Assembly (NCBI RefSeq): GCF_016086655.4
Contig: NC_052138.2
Span: forward strand, 30,949,403 to 31,013,402
DNA length: 64,000 bases
Source: Lepeophtheirus salmonis
Lineage: Eukaryota > Arthropoda > Copepoda > Siphonostomatoida > Caligidae
Direction: 5' to 3'
Below, piece after piece: positions 34,546 through 46,984 of the stretch. Below the pieces are notes generated by a model. That model was not told the origin of the DNA. It saw nothing but the letters and a program-made list of their open reading frames with translations, and ran no database searches. The translations under genes and the position numbers were made by a program. Each line of letters begins with the position of its first letter. Positions within the stretch are counted from its first letter, which is position 1.

Positions 34546-35329
34546 ACATTGAGTTCAATACATTAATCTTTTTGTTCCATGGAGGTTTTCTGGCGTACCG
34601 AATGCCCATTTTAGTTTATGTATCTTGAATAAAGACATTATGGTAACAAAATAATAAGAGGATGATTATGAAAATACCAAAATAATAATACTTCTCTCTT
34701 GAGTCATTTTTTTCTCGAATGTATTACAAATATGGTTTTTCTCTCTTTTCATCTTGAAAAATGAATGTATGTAGCATGTATTCAACTCTATATCTTTACA
34801 GCACCTTATATTACCCTTTTTATACTTTCAAGTATACGTATATGTATATTTATACCAAAAGATGAAAGGTATATTGTATACATTTAATGTTTTTATAATT
34901 ATATAGTACCTATGTCTTTCTTTATTTCCTCCCTTCTCTACTCTTATCCATCCATGCATTATATGAAAGCTTAGTCTTATTATGCATTTAAAAATTGAAT
35001 ATAAGTGGGGTATATGACGTGTCTCATAATTCAAAGTTGTTTATTTTCAAGTGGAATTCTTTACATACCTAGAATAGGCACTCCTTAGAGTGCAAAGCCT
35101 CCATCTAAAATCTCAATTTACTCCAAAGTTATTGTCGATTATACATTTTTTACATTTTGTGTTACTTTCAGCTTTGTTCTTGACCTTTTAAAATTAAATG
35201 ACCTCTTACTGTGGTCGGGGATCGAGGGTAAATTACCTCAAAGGGGTAATCTAGATATTTTTTGTGGATAGAGAGAGTACTGCTTTCTAGTGTTAAATGA
35301 AATAAATAAATAAACAATACGACACTAAT
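34546..35329. other. DNA without recognised genes
   Basis: 34535-34570 (ACCTACGCACATTGAGTTCA) matches the flank of repeat C at 42570 and 46998. The frame 34828-35034 (minus) is not called. Confidence 0.3.
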
Positions 35330-35675
35330 GGAGCGTCTGCAGGGGATGGACTGGAGGGCTGTAGCCCCCCTAAAAAAAAAAAAAAAATCAATTAATTTAT
35401 GAGAAATTAAGGGTAAAACTATAATTTTTTGTGAAAGCTATGAATTTTTATCGAAGTATTATATATATAAAATTTAATTTTCGATTTTTTTTCCAAAAAA
35501 AACTATTATGTTAAATTTTATTTTGTGAACGGCTATAAATTTATGAAACATTTTTCAATAAAATTTAGTTTTTGTTAATTGCTTTGGATTTTTGTGATTT
35601 TTTTCTTCAAAAAAAGAATGCAATAAACAGGTTCTCCACTCAAAATATAATCCTTTGAATCCCCATGCACTAGTT
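35330..35675. repeat. Degenerate AT-rich repeat D, copy 5
   Basis: It opens with the GC-containing end GAGCGTCTGCAGGGGATGGA-CTGGAGGGCTGTAGCCCCCC, then an A15 tract and A/T tracts with AAAGCTATGAATTTTTATCG. It ends CTCAAAATATAATCCTTTGA-ATCCCCATGC. This gives a fairly clear view of both ends of the family. Confidence 0.5.
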
Positions 35676-36079
35676 TACAGCAAATAAATTTTACTACAAG
35701 TTCCTTCTTACCAATACTTATCAAGATCGATCCGTATCTTTTTCCGTAATTCTGGTGACTGACTATCAAACAGAGGTAAAATACATAACCATTGTTCATT
35801 TTCGTTGGCTGAGGTAAAAATTATGTTATGTCTCTAGTTCATCATAATTAAAAAGAATATCGGAAGTGGCATGATTTTTTTAGTAAGGTCATGTGTAAAT
35901 TTGTCCGCCTCTACACAACAGATTTATAAATACTGGGTTTTTTTTTGGTTTTATTTTCACGCAAACTTGTTTTTTTAGAGCAAATGTCAAAGATTCTTGA
36001 GGGCTCTTTGTAACTTATTTTTTGAGCATTTAACTCAAAGTTTGGACCTTAATTAAGGGTAATCCAGATTACACTTACA

Positions 36080-36560
36080 TTTTCACAGATTTCTGATTCG
36101 AAAAAATTAACAACCTAATATTATTACAATTAGAACATCATTACTGCTATAATAACATTGGACATCTCGTTACCTAACCTGTATCTTGCAACCTCTCATC
36201 CTCAAACAAACAGAAGAAAGGCCCAAAATTTGTTTGTAGTTAGCCAATTCTTCCAACTATGCAATTATTATTCAATAATAGTTGATAATTATTATTCTTA
36301 CCTAAATAAGAACTATTTCGAATCCAACCAATCAATATTAAGAAGACTAATTATAGGTAAAGAAATAGAAACAGAGAAAGCAGATAACCAAATACAGTGT
36401 ACATTTTTGAAATAGTGATGTAACGCAGTTACATCAGGAAATATATGGAGTGTGTTTTGTTATCAAGTATTGACTTTTTTGCTTCTTTTCTGTGAATAAA
36501 CGTTGATTGATTAGATTATAATTATTTTAAGCTGCTAACAATTTTCAACAATTATTGAAT
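36080..36560 (+). repeat. Dispersed repeat F, copy 2
   Basis: Colinear with 3600-4110 (see there). The 85-codon frame 36158-36415 lies inside it; the corresponding stretch of copy 1 has no homologous open frame, so coding is unlikely. Confidence 0.55.
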
Positions 36561-36572
36561 AAAACACAAATG

Positions 36573-36642
36573 GAACAATTAGGGCGAGGATAATTTTGTG
36601 CAAAAGGTACAATTAGGGCGGGGATAATTTGTTACAAATGAA
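36573..36642. repeat. 34-bp direct repeat, two units
   Basis: ACAATTAGGGCGAGGATAAT-TTTGTGCAAAAGGT is followed directly by ACAATTAGGGCGGGGATAAT-TTGT. Confidence 0.7.
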
Positions 36643-38339
36643 TTAATTACAATAATCGAATTTATCTATGAGAGGAGAATCCAAAAATGGTCTCAATTTT
36701 TCTCTCAGTCATCTGAATTCTGAAATATCTGAGATGATATTAATTCTGGACTATTATCATTCAGAGGCATTTTTGCCCTTAAAACAATCCTCAAATTAAA
36801 ACAAAGATTAAGAAAACTTATAAAAAGTGTTTTTATTTATAAGAAAAACGACACTCTTCTTTAGAATCTTATAACTTATTCAAAATACATAGTGATGAGG
36901 ATAGCTTTTATTATACAAAAATATTCAATGCATAATTTAAAAAAAAGATTTATTTAAAAAATATGCATCTCCAAGTATTTTTATTCAATTTTGTAGTGAT
37001 CCCATTTTTTATGGGGAGGTGCTAACAAATAGTCAACAATATTATCATATTTTCCCTTATTTTAATGCTCATTTCATAGCGTCATGCCTCGTAAAACGAA
37101 GATGGAGGCATTCGAAGGAAGATACTTCTAACTTGATCCTCCATCCCAACACATGTTTGAAGTTGGATTCCAAGTTGTACAAGGGACGACCCGAGGAGAA
37201 TTCCTCCGAAGAAAACTACTAAGCCTCATCATGGAGTAGAGTGAACTACTTCCTTGAAAAGGAGATTCCATGATTGAAAAAATATAGCGATTCATTTACG
37301 ATGAGTAGAGAATTGTAATATTTCAAATGAGATCACTTGAAAGTACATAATGGAACAAAAATCCAAGGAGATGCATATTTTTAAATAACTCTTCTTTTAA
37401 ATTATACATTGAATATTTTTCTATAAATCCATGCATTAGTCAACATAAATAGATATCCCTTGTTCAATAGAGAACACATCTTTTTTTAAACTAAGATTAA
37501 GCAATACAATAAATATTTAAGATCCGAAAGTCCCTTAGATCTTTTAAAGATCCTTAAAAAGTTTGAATTTATCGTAACTTGGTCCACGATCGGACATATC
37601 CCTACTCCCACTAACCGAAACATTACATTTTTTTTTCAAAGTATCGATATACCCATAGTTATTAGGGTCATAGGAGTCCGCACTAAAATAGTAGTGACGT
37701 GAGATCACTAATTTAAATATACAACAATTAGTTAACATGTTCCTTAGGATTATTTTAGCCTAAAGGGCGTAATAATAAATGATACCATGTAGTTTAGTAA
37801 AAAGCCTTTTATTTCCTTTACTGTGTAGATATTTGAAGCGTGACAAAAATATATAGAATATTTATGTATGTACGTTAATGGAAATGATAAGAAAATTGTC
37901 TTTATAAAATTGATTTCATTGCTAAATGAAATAAACGTTTATTTTACAGAAATATGTTATAGTATGTTAGTTTTTTGAAGATCCGCGGAGGCGTCCGTAT
38001 GGGGCTTGGTTTTCCTGGGAGGAGAGGGGGGAGGGCTATTAGCTTTTTCTTTTCTTTATTTGTTAATCACACTTAATATTTTTTTTTCATCATGTTAAAT
38101 GGTTTGAGGCATATTAAAAATTGTTAGTCTTTTTTTCACTCTTCGAACATGTATACATATGTACTTACATATTATGTCTTAGTGTAAGGCTGGTACTCTG
38201 TAGGGACCCCTTAATGAACACATGTGTACAGTTTCATTGAAATAAATGGTGCGTCGACATAAAAACAATCTAGAACAAAAATTAAGAAAAATAAAAATTC
38301 CTAATTTTTATTTCACTTCATATTGAGTGTTTGTTAGTA
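36643..38339. other. DNA without recognised genes; one less AT-rich patch
   Basis: 37070-37250 is less AT-rich and contains a 67-codon frame (37019-37222) with KRRWRHSKEDTSNLILHPNT; another frame there opens MPRKTKMEAFEGRYF. I could not match either to a family. It may be a decayed transposase N-terminus. The rest is AT-rich. Confidence 0.3.
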
Positions 38340-38515
38340 AAACGTGGACACTTGAGCCTTCATGACCTCTGTCGGAAGATGACAATTCCGAGTTGCCCTA
38401 GAGGGCTCTCCTGAGTCCTATCAGCCACTGAGAAGTCGTTGGCAAGGCGAGTTAACGATTTGGTGGGATCATTTATTTCTTGGTCTGGAGTTTTGGTAGT
38501 TTATTAGCCTTAAAG
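38340..38515 (-). pseudogene. mariner-like transposase helix-turn-helix fragment
   Basis: On the minus strand, from about 38500, it reads DPTKSLTRLANDFSVADRT, then LGIVIFRQRS after a short disruption. This is the second DNA-binding helix-turn-helix of mariner transposases (DP..S.R.LAKD..V...T......DLG..S..R.R). Only about 50 codons remain. Confidence 0.5.
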
Positions 38516-38519
38516 TGAA

Positions 38520-38930
38520 CACATATAAGTATCAGCAGCACAATTACCTTTTTAAACCAACAACCAAACAAATATTAAAAATAACCATCATTTATTTCAA
38601 ATAACATAAGCTTTAAAATGCCACAATAAAGTAATTATATATCTATAACTTGATTATCACTTACAATAGACGATTTATAGTCAATAAAACTACCAGTCCA
38701 ATTTTTGAGTTTCTTGTCAATCAATAATAGTCTTTATATTGTAGGTGCACATTTCCGTGTAATAATATTGGACCTCATTATTCCCCAGTATTGTATAATT
38801 CTCAATTCTTCCATTTTGTGAATAGGGACACTTCAAGAATAAATGAGCATCATCATCTTCTATCTCCTTACCTAACCTACAAATATTTGTACTGTTCTTT
38901 TTCATCCATTTATTTGTAGGCGGAAATAGG
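38520..38930 (-). pseudogene. Retroelement reverse-transcriptase tail (zf-RVT-like) relic
   Basis: The minus-strand frame 38905-38717, extended upstream, reads NKWMKKNSTNICRLGKEIED, DDAHLFLKCPYSQNGRIENY. The C...(C)....E.....HLF..CPYS pattern fits the zinc-binding domain at the C-terminus of many non-LTR and plant-type reverse transcriptases, with the second cysteine missing (CRLGKE where CRLCGKE is usual). Downstream, after a stop, LLYCGILKLMLF resembles the LLYWAIWKARN that follows in such proteins. No polymerase motif (YADD) was found nearby. Confidence 0.45.
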
Positions 38931-38954
38931 CAATGAGCCTATAATTTACACACC

Positions 38955-39165
38955 ATGTGTATTGGGAAGTCAGAGGGCATTGAATGCTTGGTGGGGTCCT
39001 CCTTGATCTCAAAGAAGGACAAGAACTCCAGATCCCTCTTTAAATTGTGCCCTTCACTTCCCGCTTTCTAAGAGAGGTCTTCTCCATTATTCTTCATTTT
39101 CGCCATCTTGAAAATCAGGCTCCTGGAGCACTTCACAATGATCATAATCCTCACCAAATCAACTT
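38955..39165 (-). pseudogene. mariner-like transposase N-terminal fragment, family M4, copy b
   Basis: On the minus strand it reads VKCSRSLIFKMAKMKNNGED, LS, stop, KAGSEGHNLKRDLEFLSFFE, IKEDPTKHSM. The plus-strand copy at 54595-55015 has the same words (VLQILLFKVVKMKNNRKYLS, RKTSGGNNFNMDSEFLPSLK). Both belong to the DNA-binding end of a mariner transposase. Confidence 0.65.
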
Positions 39166-42000
39166 CAGCATCTATGGATCTTATTTGTTTATCCACAAAA
39201 TATGGTTGAACCAGAAGGTTAAACAAAATAATGCCTAAACCTTCCTTTTTAATGAGAAAAATAACAGTCCACGTTTTGCTACCAAAACTTATACAAACAG
39301 CCCAATATTTTATAGATATATTTGAGTTAATTATAGGTTTAGTATTCAAATTTGTGGGTTAAGATTACCAAGGGTTTTAACTATAATTTAAACTTTTTAT
39401 TTTATTTAAGAGATTTATCATGGCCCAAATATGGTCTTTCCAAAATAATATCTGTTAATTTTTCATTTATTTATTGTGACAATAAATTTTGGCTACTTTA
39501 ACTACAGCTTACAGCCGCCTTCAAAGGGCTAATAAGAATGATTTCGTAATAGAAATGAACAATAATTTGTCAAAGAATACAAATGTAATTTGCACTTAAA
39601 AAAAGAAATCATTCTAGGCTGTTTTTGTGCTTGTGCGGTACATTCAGGACAAAGCCGACGGAATGTAGAAAAATGTGCTAAAAACTATTAAAACCACACT
39701 TTAGAATGGGTTTCACAGTTTTTTTGGAGAAATATATATTTTAGAGTAAGTTACAACAATTGGATAGTATTAATGTTATTCTTTTAAAAAAATACTATTT
39801 ATTGTCGAAATGTGTATGAGAGTTTCAAAAAATGTCTATGTCTCTACCGTATTTGGATTTCTTTCTTTATTCAATATAATTAATTTCAACAGACTTTTAA
39901 AAATTTAAGTAATTGAACCTCGATAGATTTTAACATTTAAATAACTAAATACATCTTATGAATGGGAAAGTAGGACAAAGTGACAAAATATTCAGTTAGT
40001 GGGAGTCTTTCGAAACGTTCAATTCAATTTGCAGCTTCCACCAACCATTTCATACTCACAATAGTTAATGATACTTTAGTTCTAATATTGATATTAGTTT
40101 TGGGAATTCATTGTATTAACATATCCTCATCTAAGGAATTAAGTTCAAACAAATACAGAAGGCATAAATATAATATAAATAATAATAGTGTTTTATTCAA
40201 ACTATTAGTTTAACAATATATAAAGTCTAATCTAGTTTAATAGCCACAAGTTTTAAGCGTATCATCGTACTAAGCGGAAATATTAAGTTTTTAATTTGTA
40301 ATTGTTACAAAATAAAACATCTGGCTGAGGAGGTAACTTGCACTAAACAGTCACTTTTTAAATTTTACAGGGATGACCGCTTAATACAGGTCTGATTGTA
40401 TCTAAGGCACTCACACGGGATATAACAGTGATCATGTATCATTCTATTAATTCGTCTCCAAGTAACTTCGATTGTTCCAATTTGATTTAAATTTAAGTGT
40501 ATCATAAATTTAAGCAGACTTAAACGCAGTACCGTCATAGGTTCTAATTTTGAATTTAAGTTAATTCTTCAATTATCAACGAATCATCATCATTTATAAA
40601 AAAAAATTTGGCTTAAGAATATAAACTAATGATTGAACTTCCAAAGAAAATAAATTAACATTAAAAAAATTAATTCGGAATATGTGTCAGAGCTCTGAAA
40701 CAGGTTTGTTCATCCCCCTCAAAGAGTCGTAGCTAATGCAACAGGGATAGGTGGTTATTCTTTACAGTGCTAAAGTACCATTCGTAGAAACTTGCTAGAA
40801 AATGGAAGTTTTCCAGCTTATCTGTGTGTCAACTATCTTTGTTCTCTTTTATATAGCTATGGTGATAAAATTATTTTACTCAGTACTGTCAAAAGTTTTC
40901 ATCAAAAAATAAAAATAAAATATAAAGAACTTCTATAGTAAGAATAAAGTATTGTTTTTGCAAACATTGGGCATTCTTCATTAGCTTTGTTTGTTTTTGA
41001 GCTTCATTGGACCATGATGAATTTGTTCTCTTGCTCAATGTTTGAATGGTATTGTTATTTATCTTGTTAACAATCTACAGATTCAATGGACACATATTTC
41101 ATTAAAAATCTGTAAACAAAAGTTTTATACGGCCAATATAGAGATGGATGTAAGGACAAAGTGGGACTCTTTTATTTCATGAATCTATTGAACAAACAGC
41201 TTATATTTTATTAAACTTTTAAGTAGATTTAGGTAGTATATCTAGGAAAATATTACCCACGTCCTTCAGGTACAGGTAGGGGCAATTTTAGGCGGGTGAA
41301 TGGGAGAATTCTAAAAATTAAATAAAACAATCATTTCTCAAAAAATGTTTTTGTATAAATATTATTAAGAATTTTCCAAAATATGGCAATCAAAAAGATT
41401 TTTTTCTTAAAAAAAAAGGGGATTTGGAAAACAAAACGGTACTGAATTTTATTTTCTAATAAAAAAGATCTTAAGTAAGGAAATAAAGAAAAAGGCCCGA
41501 TCTTTGACACATACCCCGCTCAAGCTAATGTTGGCCCAGGGTCATTTGGTATCGATACTATTATAGAGCCTAAATAGAACAATTAACTTTACCTTACTTT
41601 ATATTTGTCTCAATTAAAAGTGAAAACTGCTTCAAAAATGTTCAAAACTCAAAAAGGTTTTATTAAATATTATTACAAGTACCAAATTGAAAATTAGATG
41701 GACGAAACAAACATGTTCCTTCTTATATGAGAAAATCTAGTGTTAATGCACTTCCTTACAGGTAAAAAGCTATAAAATATACTTCACCACATTTGTTAGT
41801 AATTTAAAAAGTCAATACTGCTTAATATTTCACTAGTAAATAAAGTGTTTGAAAAGATTTTCAGGACATTAATCGTAATAGAAGGTGTTTCAACCCTTTT
41901 TAATACAAAAATACGCCCTTTCACCACGCCTTGTTGTGTCACCATCTACTAAAAATATAAATATAGAAAGGGTCATATTAATCTATTAGACTACTGGTTC
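39166..42000. other. Long stretch without recognised genes
   Basis: About 2.8 kb. Frame 39980-40213 (77 codons; FILTIVNDTLVLILILVLGI, a possible membrane helix) has no start context, family match or conserved copy and is not called. 40680-40800 is less AT-rich but not open. 41270-41560 has G-rich words (GTAGGGGCAATTTTAGGCGG) without a recognised element. Confidence 0.3.
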
Positions 42001-42475
42001 TTAACTGGAGAGGGGGGATAATCCCCCCTTCCTTATTGAATAATTTAAAATATTTTAGAAGGGATTTTTTTCTGTAAGTATTTATTTAAAAAAATTCATC
42101 AAATTAATTTATTTATACTAAAGAGGTCGTTAAATTTCAGAACAAGAATCTACATAAGTGGGAATGACGACGTTATTGGGATTCCGAAATTGGGTAACGA
42201 AAGTAAAAAGATGAAAAACCACTTCATTTGACTGTTTTAAAAATACACCATTGAAATAAACAACAATTTTTGACACATTATGATCGAATTCAAATTGGAT
42301 AATCAGTATTTTATAAAAGTATTTTTAAATATTTTAATCAACTATGTAAACCTACTGAACTGTATGAAAATTTGATGGGAATATAGTTGTCTGATAAATA
42401 ATAACTATGGGGGTCAAATGAAAGTGTTTAAAAAAAAAAGACTTTAAGCTCTTTGAACAACTGTCTAATTTTGTT
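42001..42475. other. Possible left end of a hAT-like repeat, then AT-rich DNA
   Basis: ACTGGTTCTTAACTGGAGAG at about 41992-42011 resembles the CAGTGGTTCTTAA-type start of hAT-derived short elements. A matching right end was not found. Confidence 0.25.
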
Positions 42476-42479
42476 TTCC

Positions 42480-42620
42480 TGTAGTTTGTCAGATATAGTT
42501 GTAAAGATTAAGTATCTGTAAACATTAAAGTACTGTATTTACTCTATCTGACCTATGAATTGTATTTAAACGTACGCAAATTGAGTTCAATGCAATAGTT
42601 TATCTCGAGCTCGTTGTTTA
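42480..42620. repeat. Hairpin repeat C, diverged copy
   Basis: GTCAGATATAGTTGTAAAGA...GTAAACATTAAAGTACTGTA-TTTACTCTATCTGACC keeps both arms. The flank GTACGCAAATTGAGTTCAAT also appears at 34540 and, inverted, at 46998. Confidence 0.6.
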
Positions 42621-43142
42621 TTGAGCTACGTTGTCCCATTTAGATATAAACTCAATTATTTATTTTATTATATTATTTTATTTTAATGAAGAAATATTTA
42701 TGTTTTTGTCTTTAGACCAATGTTTTTTTTGTATCATTCTGTGTAAACACAGCTTTATGAAAAGTTTTTAAGGTAAAAATTTCGTTATTATTCATAATTT
42801 AATAAGCAAATGGTATTCTGTAATGATGATATTTTAATGAAGTACTTTTAAATCTTATACCAATCATGAAATGATATGTTGATATGTAATTTATTCGTGA
42901 GCAAACATATCTACGTAAATATATGTTTCTAAGATAACTCTTTAATAGTTAAACGTTTTACAATTTACATGTATGTATATATTTAAATAAACTTTTTACG
43001 TATATTTGGGGATATTTATACCTAACTATCTACAAAAGAAAGTATGTATAAGTTTCAAAAACTATATGTAAAAAGTAAGTGATGTAACTCTTATCATCTT
43101 TAATAAGTTTTTTTTTCTCCTTCATAAAGTAAAGTAACAATA
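42621..43142. other. AT-rich DNA without recognised genes
   Basis: Nothing recognised. Confidence 0.3.
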
Positions 43143-43750
43143 TAGAGGGTGCACAAGCTATCTGAGCCGCTACTTTGGTGTGCTCTCGTGGTTAAACTGC
43201 AGGTACTTAGGTAGTTGATTTTTTATTATTAGATAGTTTGTTCTAACTTGCATAAGTTGGAAAAAAATCCATCTTTGGAATCTGCGCCGGCAGAGACAGC
43301 ATAACAATCGCTCAAACTTCTGTACTCATTGAGACAATTGTTCGCAGGGTCACGAGGGAATTAGAGGCCTCTAAAAGATTCAGCTCCATACCATACCTCA
43401 AAAAAAAAGTCTCAAATATATCCAAGACAATTTTGACGACTTCATCTCGCCAGACTTTTGGCTTCAGATCAGAACCCGCAAGATTTTTTTGATGTTATGT
43501 GCGATCAAATGACAAACCAACCGAATTCTGTTTAACACAAAACACGAACTTATTTGTTGGATCAAGAAGGGATGTGGTGACGGCCGACTTAGGCTTTTGG
43601 TCTCGTATAGAGAGTCTAATTGAGAATGGAGGTGATATTAAGGATGTAAGTCAATTAGAATCTATCAAAATTTCATAATTTTTTTTTTTTTTAATCTGAT
43701 AACTTGTTGGAGCGAAAATTGCTTTCGAAAAAAACAAAACAACCTGTATA
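43143..43750 (+). mobile_element. mariner-like element family M3, copy C, internally deleted
   Basis: The left end is AGAGGGTGCACAAGCTATCT and the right end AACCTGTATA. It matches copy B (28959-29640) along its length: LRIRTG-like GAATCTGCGCCGGCAGAGAC, VTRELEASKRFS (GAATTAGAGGCCTCTAAAAG), the junction AAGTCTCAAATATATCCAAG, DNFDDF, and the tail CTGATAACTTGTTGGAGCGA. It has shorter coding remnants than B, with a deletion in the HTH region and stops throughout. Confidence 0.8.
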
Positions 43751-43911
43751 TATACACACAACAGATTGTACAAGTTATATCGTGGTCGTCTCATAACGTT
43801 AATGAGGATAAAGAGATTAGAGATACATTGTAAATACACTCTATATACACAGTCCCAGTGATGCTTAAAACACGTCCTGCTGGTATATAAAAATAAAAGA
43901 AATCAAAAATG

Positions 43912-44115
43912 AACATGGTGTTTGAGTAGGAGAGATGCTTAGATGTCATGACGTTATATTAAATCAGCTACATATAGCCGTCAGAAGAATGAAATAAACA
44001 CAATTCCGACTCCGTATACGCAAAGGACGAATAGGCTGGAATTACTCAAATACCGATCCTCAATTCTACTCCGAGCCCAACACAGGAATTACAGTCCTAA
44101 TTTTGTTACTGTTAC
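43912..44115 (-). repeat. MITE-A copy 11
   Basis: Has GAGATGCTTAGATGTCATGA, CGACTCCGTATACGCAAAGG, GATCCTCAATTCTACTCCGA, GCCCAACACAGGAATTACAG and the end TTTTGTTACTGTTAC. The first terminal repeat is poorly preserved. Confidence 0.65.
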
Positions 44116-44833
44116 ATCCCTGGATACTAAATACGACACTGTTGATATAGTGGGCCACATAGCCTTACAATTTCATGTACTTGGCTAAAATCTAAACCTT
44201 ATAGCTTATTCATTTTTAGGGAAGGAGCCCCATCATTTTTTTAGGGATTCAAGTTGTACAGTACACCCATGTTTTAACAATACAAAAAGTAATCATACAC
44301 TTTATTTGATAGGGTGTAGGTTAGATAAATGACTACCATCCTACTGGGAGTGTCACTCTTGACAGTAAACTCTTATTTATTATAACTAATTCGCATATAT
44401 GTCGTATTGACAGGGATTATATTACAATTAGAAAGAACAACAAGAACAAGAACAAAAACTTTAGTATAATGTTAATGATGCGTTTTCCCGAACTTACTAT
44501 TATTTTGAATATGCTATTTATATGACATCTAGCGTATCAATAAAAGAGCTCGACCTTCGTTTTTCCCCATCTCCTCTTCAGTACGTCACATTTCTGCTAC
44601 AAGGGAATAAACGTCTTTCAATAAGTTATACTCTACTTTGTCCATTCATCATTACTTTTCGCGGAGTTTCTGACCTGCATACTATATATATGTACTTACT
44701 TTTTCTGCTTTAATGCTGACTTCAGGGAATTATTTTATTTATCACCCAGTCATTTCATAATGTATCTATTTGTCAGTGACGTATACAACATGTCTTAAGG
44801 GTATCTAACAATGAAAGAAAACGAAAATGAACG
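44116..44833. other. DNA without recognised genes
   Basis: The frame 44522-44713 (63 codons) has no family match. No named repeat detected. Confidence 0.3.
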
Positions 44834-45061
44834 TCATAATCCTAACAATTTCAAAATGTTTGAGAGGAGAACAGTTAAGCGGTCATGTCGTTTATTTCAT
44901 CGGCTGAAAGTGACTGTGAGAGGAAGGAAATAAACCCAAATCCCCCTCCGTAGAAAGCCTTGAAATATAGGCTGGAAGGACTCCTATGTCCATCCTTAAT
45001 TCTACTTAGAGTCGAATAAGAACTTAGACTTTTAATATCACAAGCAACTCCTCACTGTTAC
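44834..45061 (-). repeat. MITE-A copy 12, near full length
   Basis: It starts TCATAATCCTAACAATTTCA and includes GAGAGGAGAACAGTTAAGCG, GAGAGGAAGGAAATAAACCC, TAATTCTACTTAGAGTCGAA and the end CAACTCCTCACTGTTACTC. Confidence 0.75.
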
Positions 45062-45337
45062 TCTTCTTCTTTTCATTACCAAGGTTGTTTCCGGTGTAGA
45101 TTCAGCAGTTCTATTGGTCCCGGACTTGGTTATTTCATTTCAACGGTTTGGGTATCGGTTCAGCATTATCAGTCTCTGTTCTTTTCAATACAGGCAAAGT
45201 TGTGTAAGAGGCACTGAAAACAAGGGACGTGATTAGAAATGTTTAGATACAAACAGGCCCATAGCTACCTTATTCTTAGTGTGAGTAGTGCCCCAAGTTC
45301 CAATAGGGGGCGCCGGAAATTAAGGTTGCTTAAGACA
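45062..45337. other. Mixed-composition DNA without recognised genes
   Basis: Less AT-rich than average, but no frame of note on either strand. Confidence 0.3.
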
Positions 45338-45450
45338 CTAGTTTTCAAAGTGGGGGGTCTACACATACATAGTACAAATGTTTCGAATAAAGGGGGCCTC
45401 ATCTAAAAATGTATTAATGCCTTGGAATAGTGAAGTTTAGGAACCCCTGG
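45338..45450. mobile_element. Short hAT-like MITE
   Basis: The left end CTAGTTTTCAAAGTGGGGGG and the right end GTGAAGTTTAGGAACCCCTG-G (inverse CCAGGGGTTCCTAAACTTC) fit the CAG.GGTTCTCAAACT-type termini of hAT-derived short elements. It is about 113 bp with no coding content. Confidence 0.55.
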
Positions 45451-46079
45451 CTTCACAAATATTATAGCTATTATATGATAGGCCCCCGATTTATTCATAT
45501 ATTTAGCCATTTTTGGTCGAGTCTAAGTAATTTTAATGGGTTAATTGTTCGCTTAAAAGTCGTGCCTTTGTTTTTACGGTTGATTTCTCCCTTTTTTTAA
45601 TTCTATTATTTTATATAATTGACACAACCTAATCATAAGCACATGTGTACTAATTTGATTCCCAAAATTTGTAAAAGGTCATGAATCATGAATATAATCT
45701 TTCAACGGTTTATAATGCAATTAAATACATTTTATTTTGGGGTTTCTTTTTTAAACAGTTCACTAAGGGAGGGTTCAAGATAAGATCTTATTGGACTCCC
45801 TGTATAATATTTATATATTTCCAATCCAATCATTTCTAGGAAGATTTAATTGAGTAATAAGGCTTCTAATCCCCAATTTATAGTAGAAGGATTTTTCTAG
45901 TTCTACATAAGTAATTGTCCAAGCATACCTGGACATTGAAAACATAGAAATGTATGTTATCAACGTTTTAACGCATGTAAATGTATACAAGGGGCGTATG
46001 CAAAAACGTTCTGTTAAATTTTTCATATTTCATAAAAAAAAAAATAGTTAAATTTATTATGAGTTTTAAAGTTTAAAAT
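45451..46079. other. DNA without recognised genes
   Basis: The minus-strand frame 45811-46026 (71 codons) has no recognised domain. Nothing else seen. Confidence 0.3.
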
Positions 46080-46690
46080 TGTGTAATAATCTTCAAATAA
46101 TATACCACCATATAGGCATGAAAAAATTGTCAAAAATATCAGTTTCTTTATTATTATTGTAAAAAAAATTGACGAAGTGAAATGAGAGAAGAAAATTTAA
46201 CAAAACTTTTTTTCCACTAAAAAGTAGTCAGTAACATTTAGGGAAATACAAACCTACCAATATTTTTTTAGTACCCGCAAAAACAGGGAATTTATGGAGA
46301 ATAATGTTACCTACAAAATAATCCTGTTCTACTCGTTCATTTTTGCAAATAATACAAAAATAATTTAATAAAAAGTTCTGTAATGTTCCACTAGTAATAG
46401 CATTAAAATTTATATTTTATGATAAAAATTCCTATTAAATATTCAAATCTTTATTAGAATTTTGAGAATCAAACTATTATACATCATTTTTGGATGAGGT
46501 TTCGTGTATGATATAAAATAAAAGTACATTATTATAATTTTGTAACTATTGTTGTGCGTCTCAATCTTCACATTGAAAAAAAAAGAAGAAACCAAGAAAT
46601 CAAAAGGAAAAACAGTACAGTTAATTAAATGCATTAATCCTCAATTAAAAATTGCTAAATGTACAAATAAATCTTGAACAAGGCATTATC
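46080..46690. repeat. Dispersed repeat E, interior copy
   Basis: AATACAAACCTACCAATATT, GAGAATAATGTTACCTACAA, TTTTTGCAAATAATACAAAA and AAGTTCTGTAATGTTCCACT match 14200-14340 and 48410-48560 in order. The CCCGG end is missing. Confidence 0.45.
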
Positions 46691-46984
46691 ACGACAAGCA
46701 ATTAATTGTATTTAATTGAAGTCAATCTTTTAGGTACATAATGAAAAGTATTGGGGATATTGGGGATAAAAAAATGTAGATTCAAAGGAATAAGTAGTAT
46801 TTTTATTAATGTTGGGGTGTATAATATCCCAGTTTCATAACGGAGGGTTAATATAAGATTTATAGAGTATGGAATAAAGTTTTACCCAGGAGCAAGAAGT
46901 ATAAACCATCATGTTTCTTTATGTTACGCAATTATCCGGTATTATTAGCGTATGTATGTTCTGTATAATATAGAAACCAAATGA

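Noticed and set aside
39980..40213. 77-codon frame with a possible membrane helix
   Set aside because: A hydrophobic Ile/Leu/Val run is common in chance AT-rich frames. Nothing else supports a gene.
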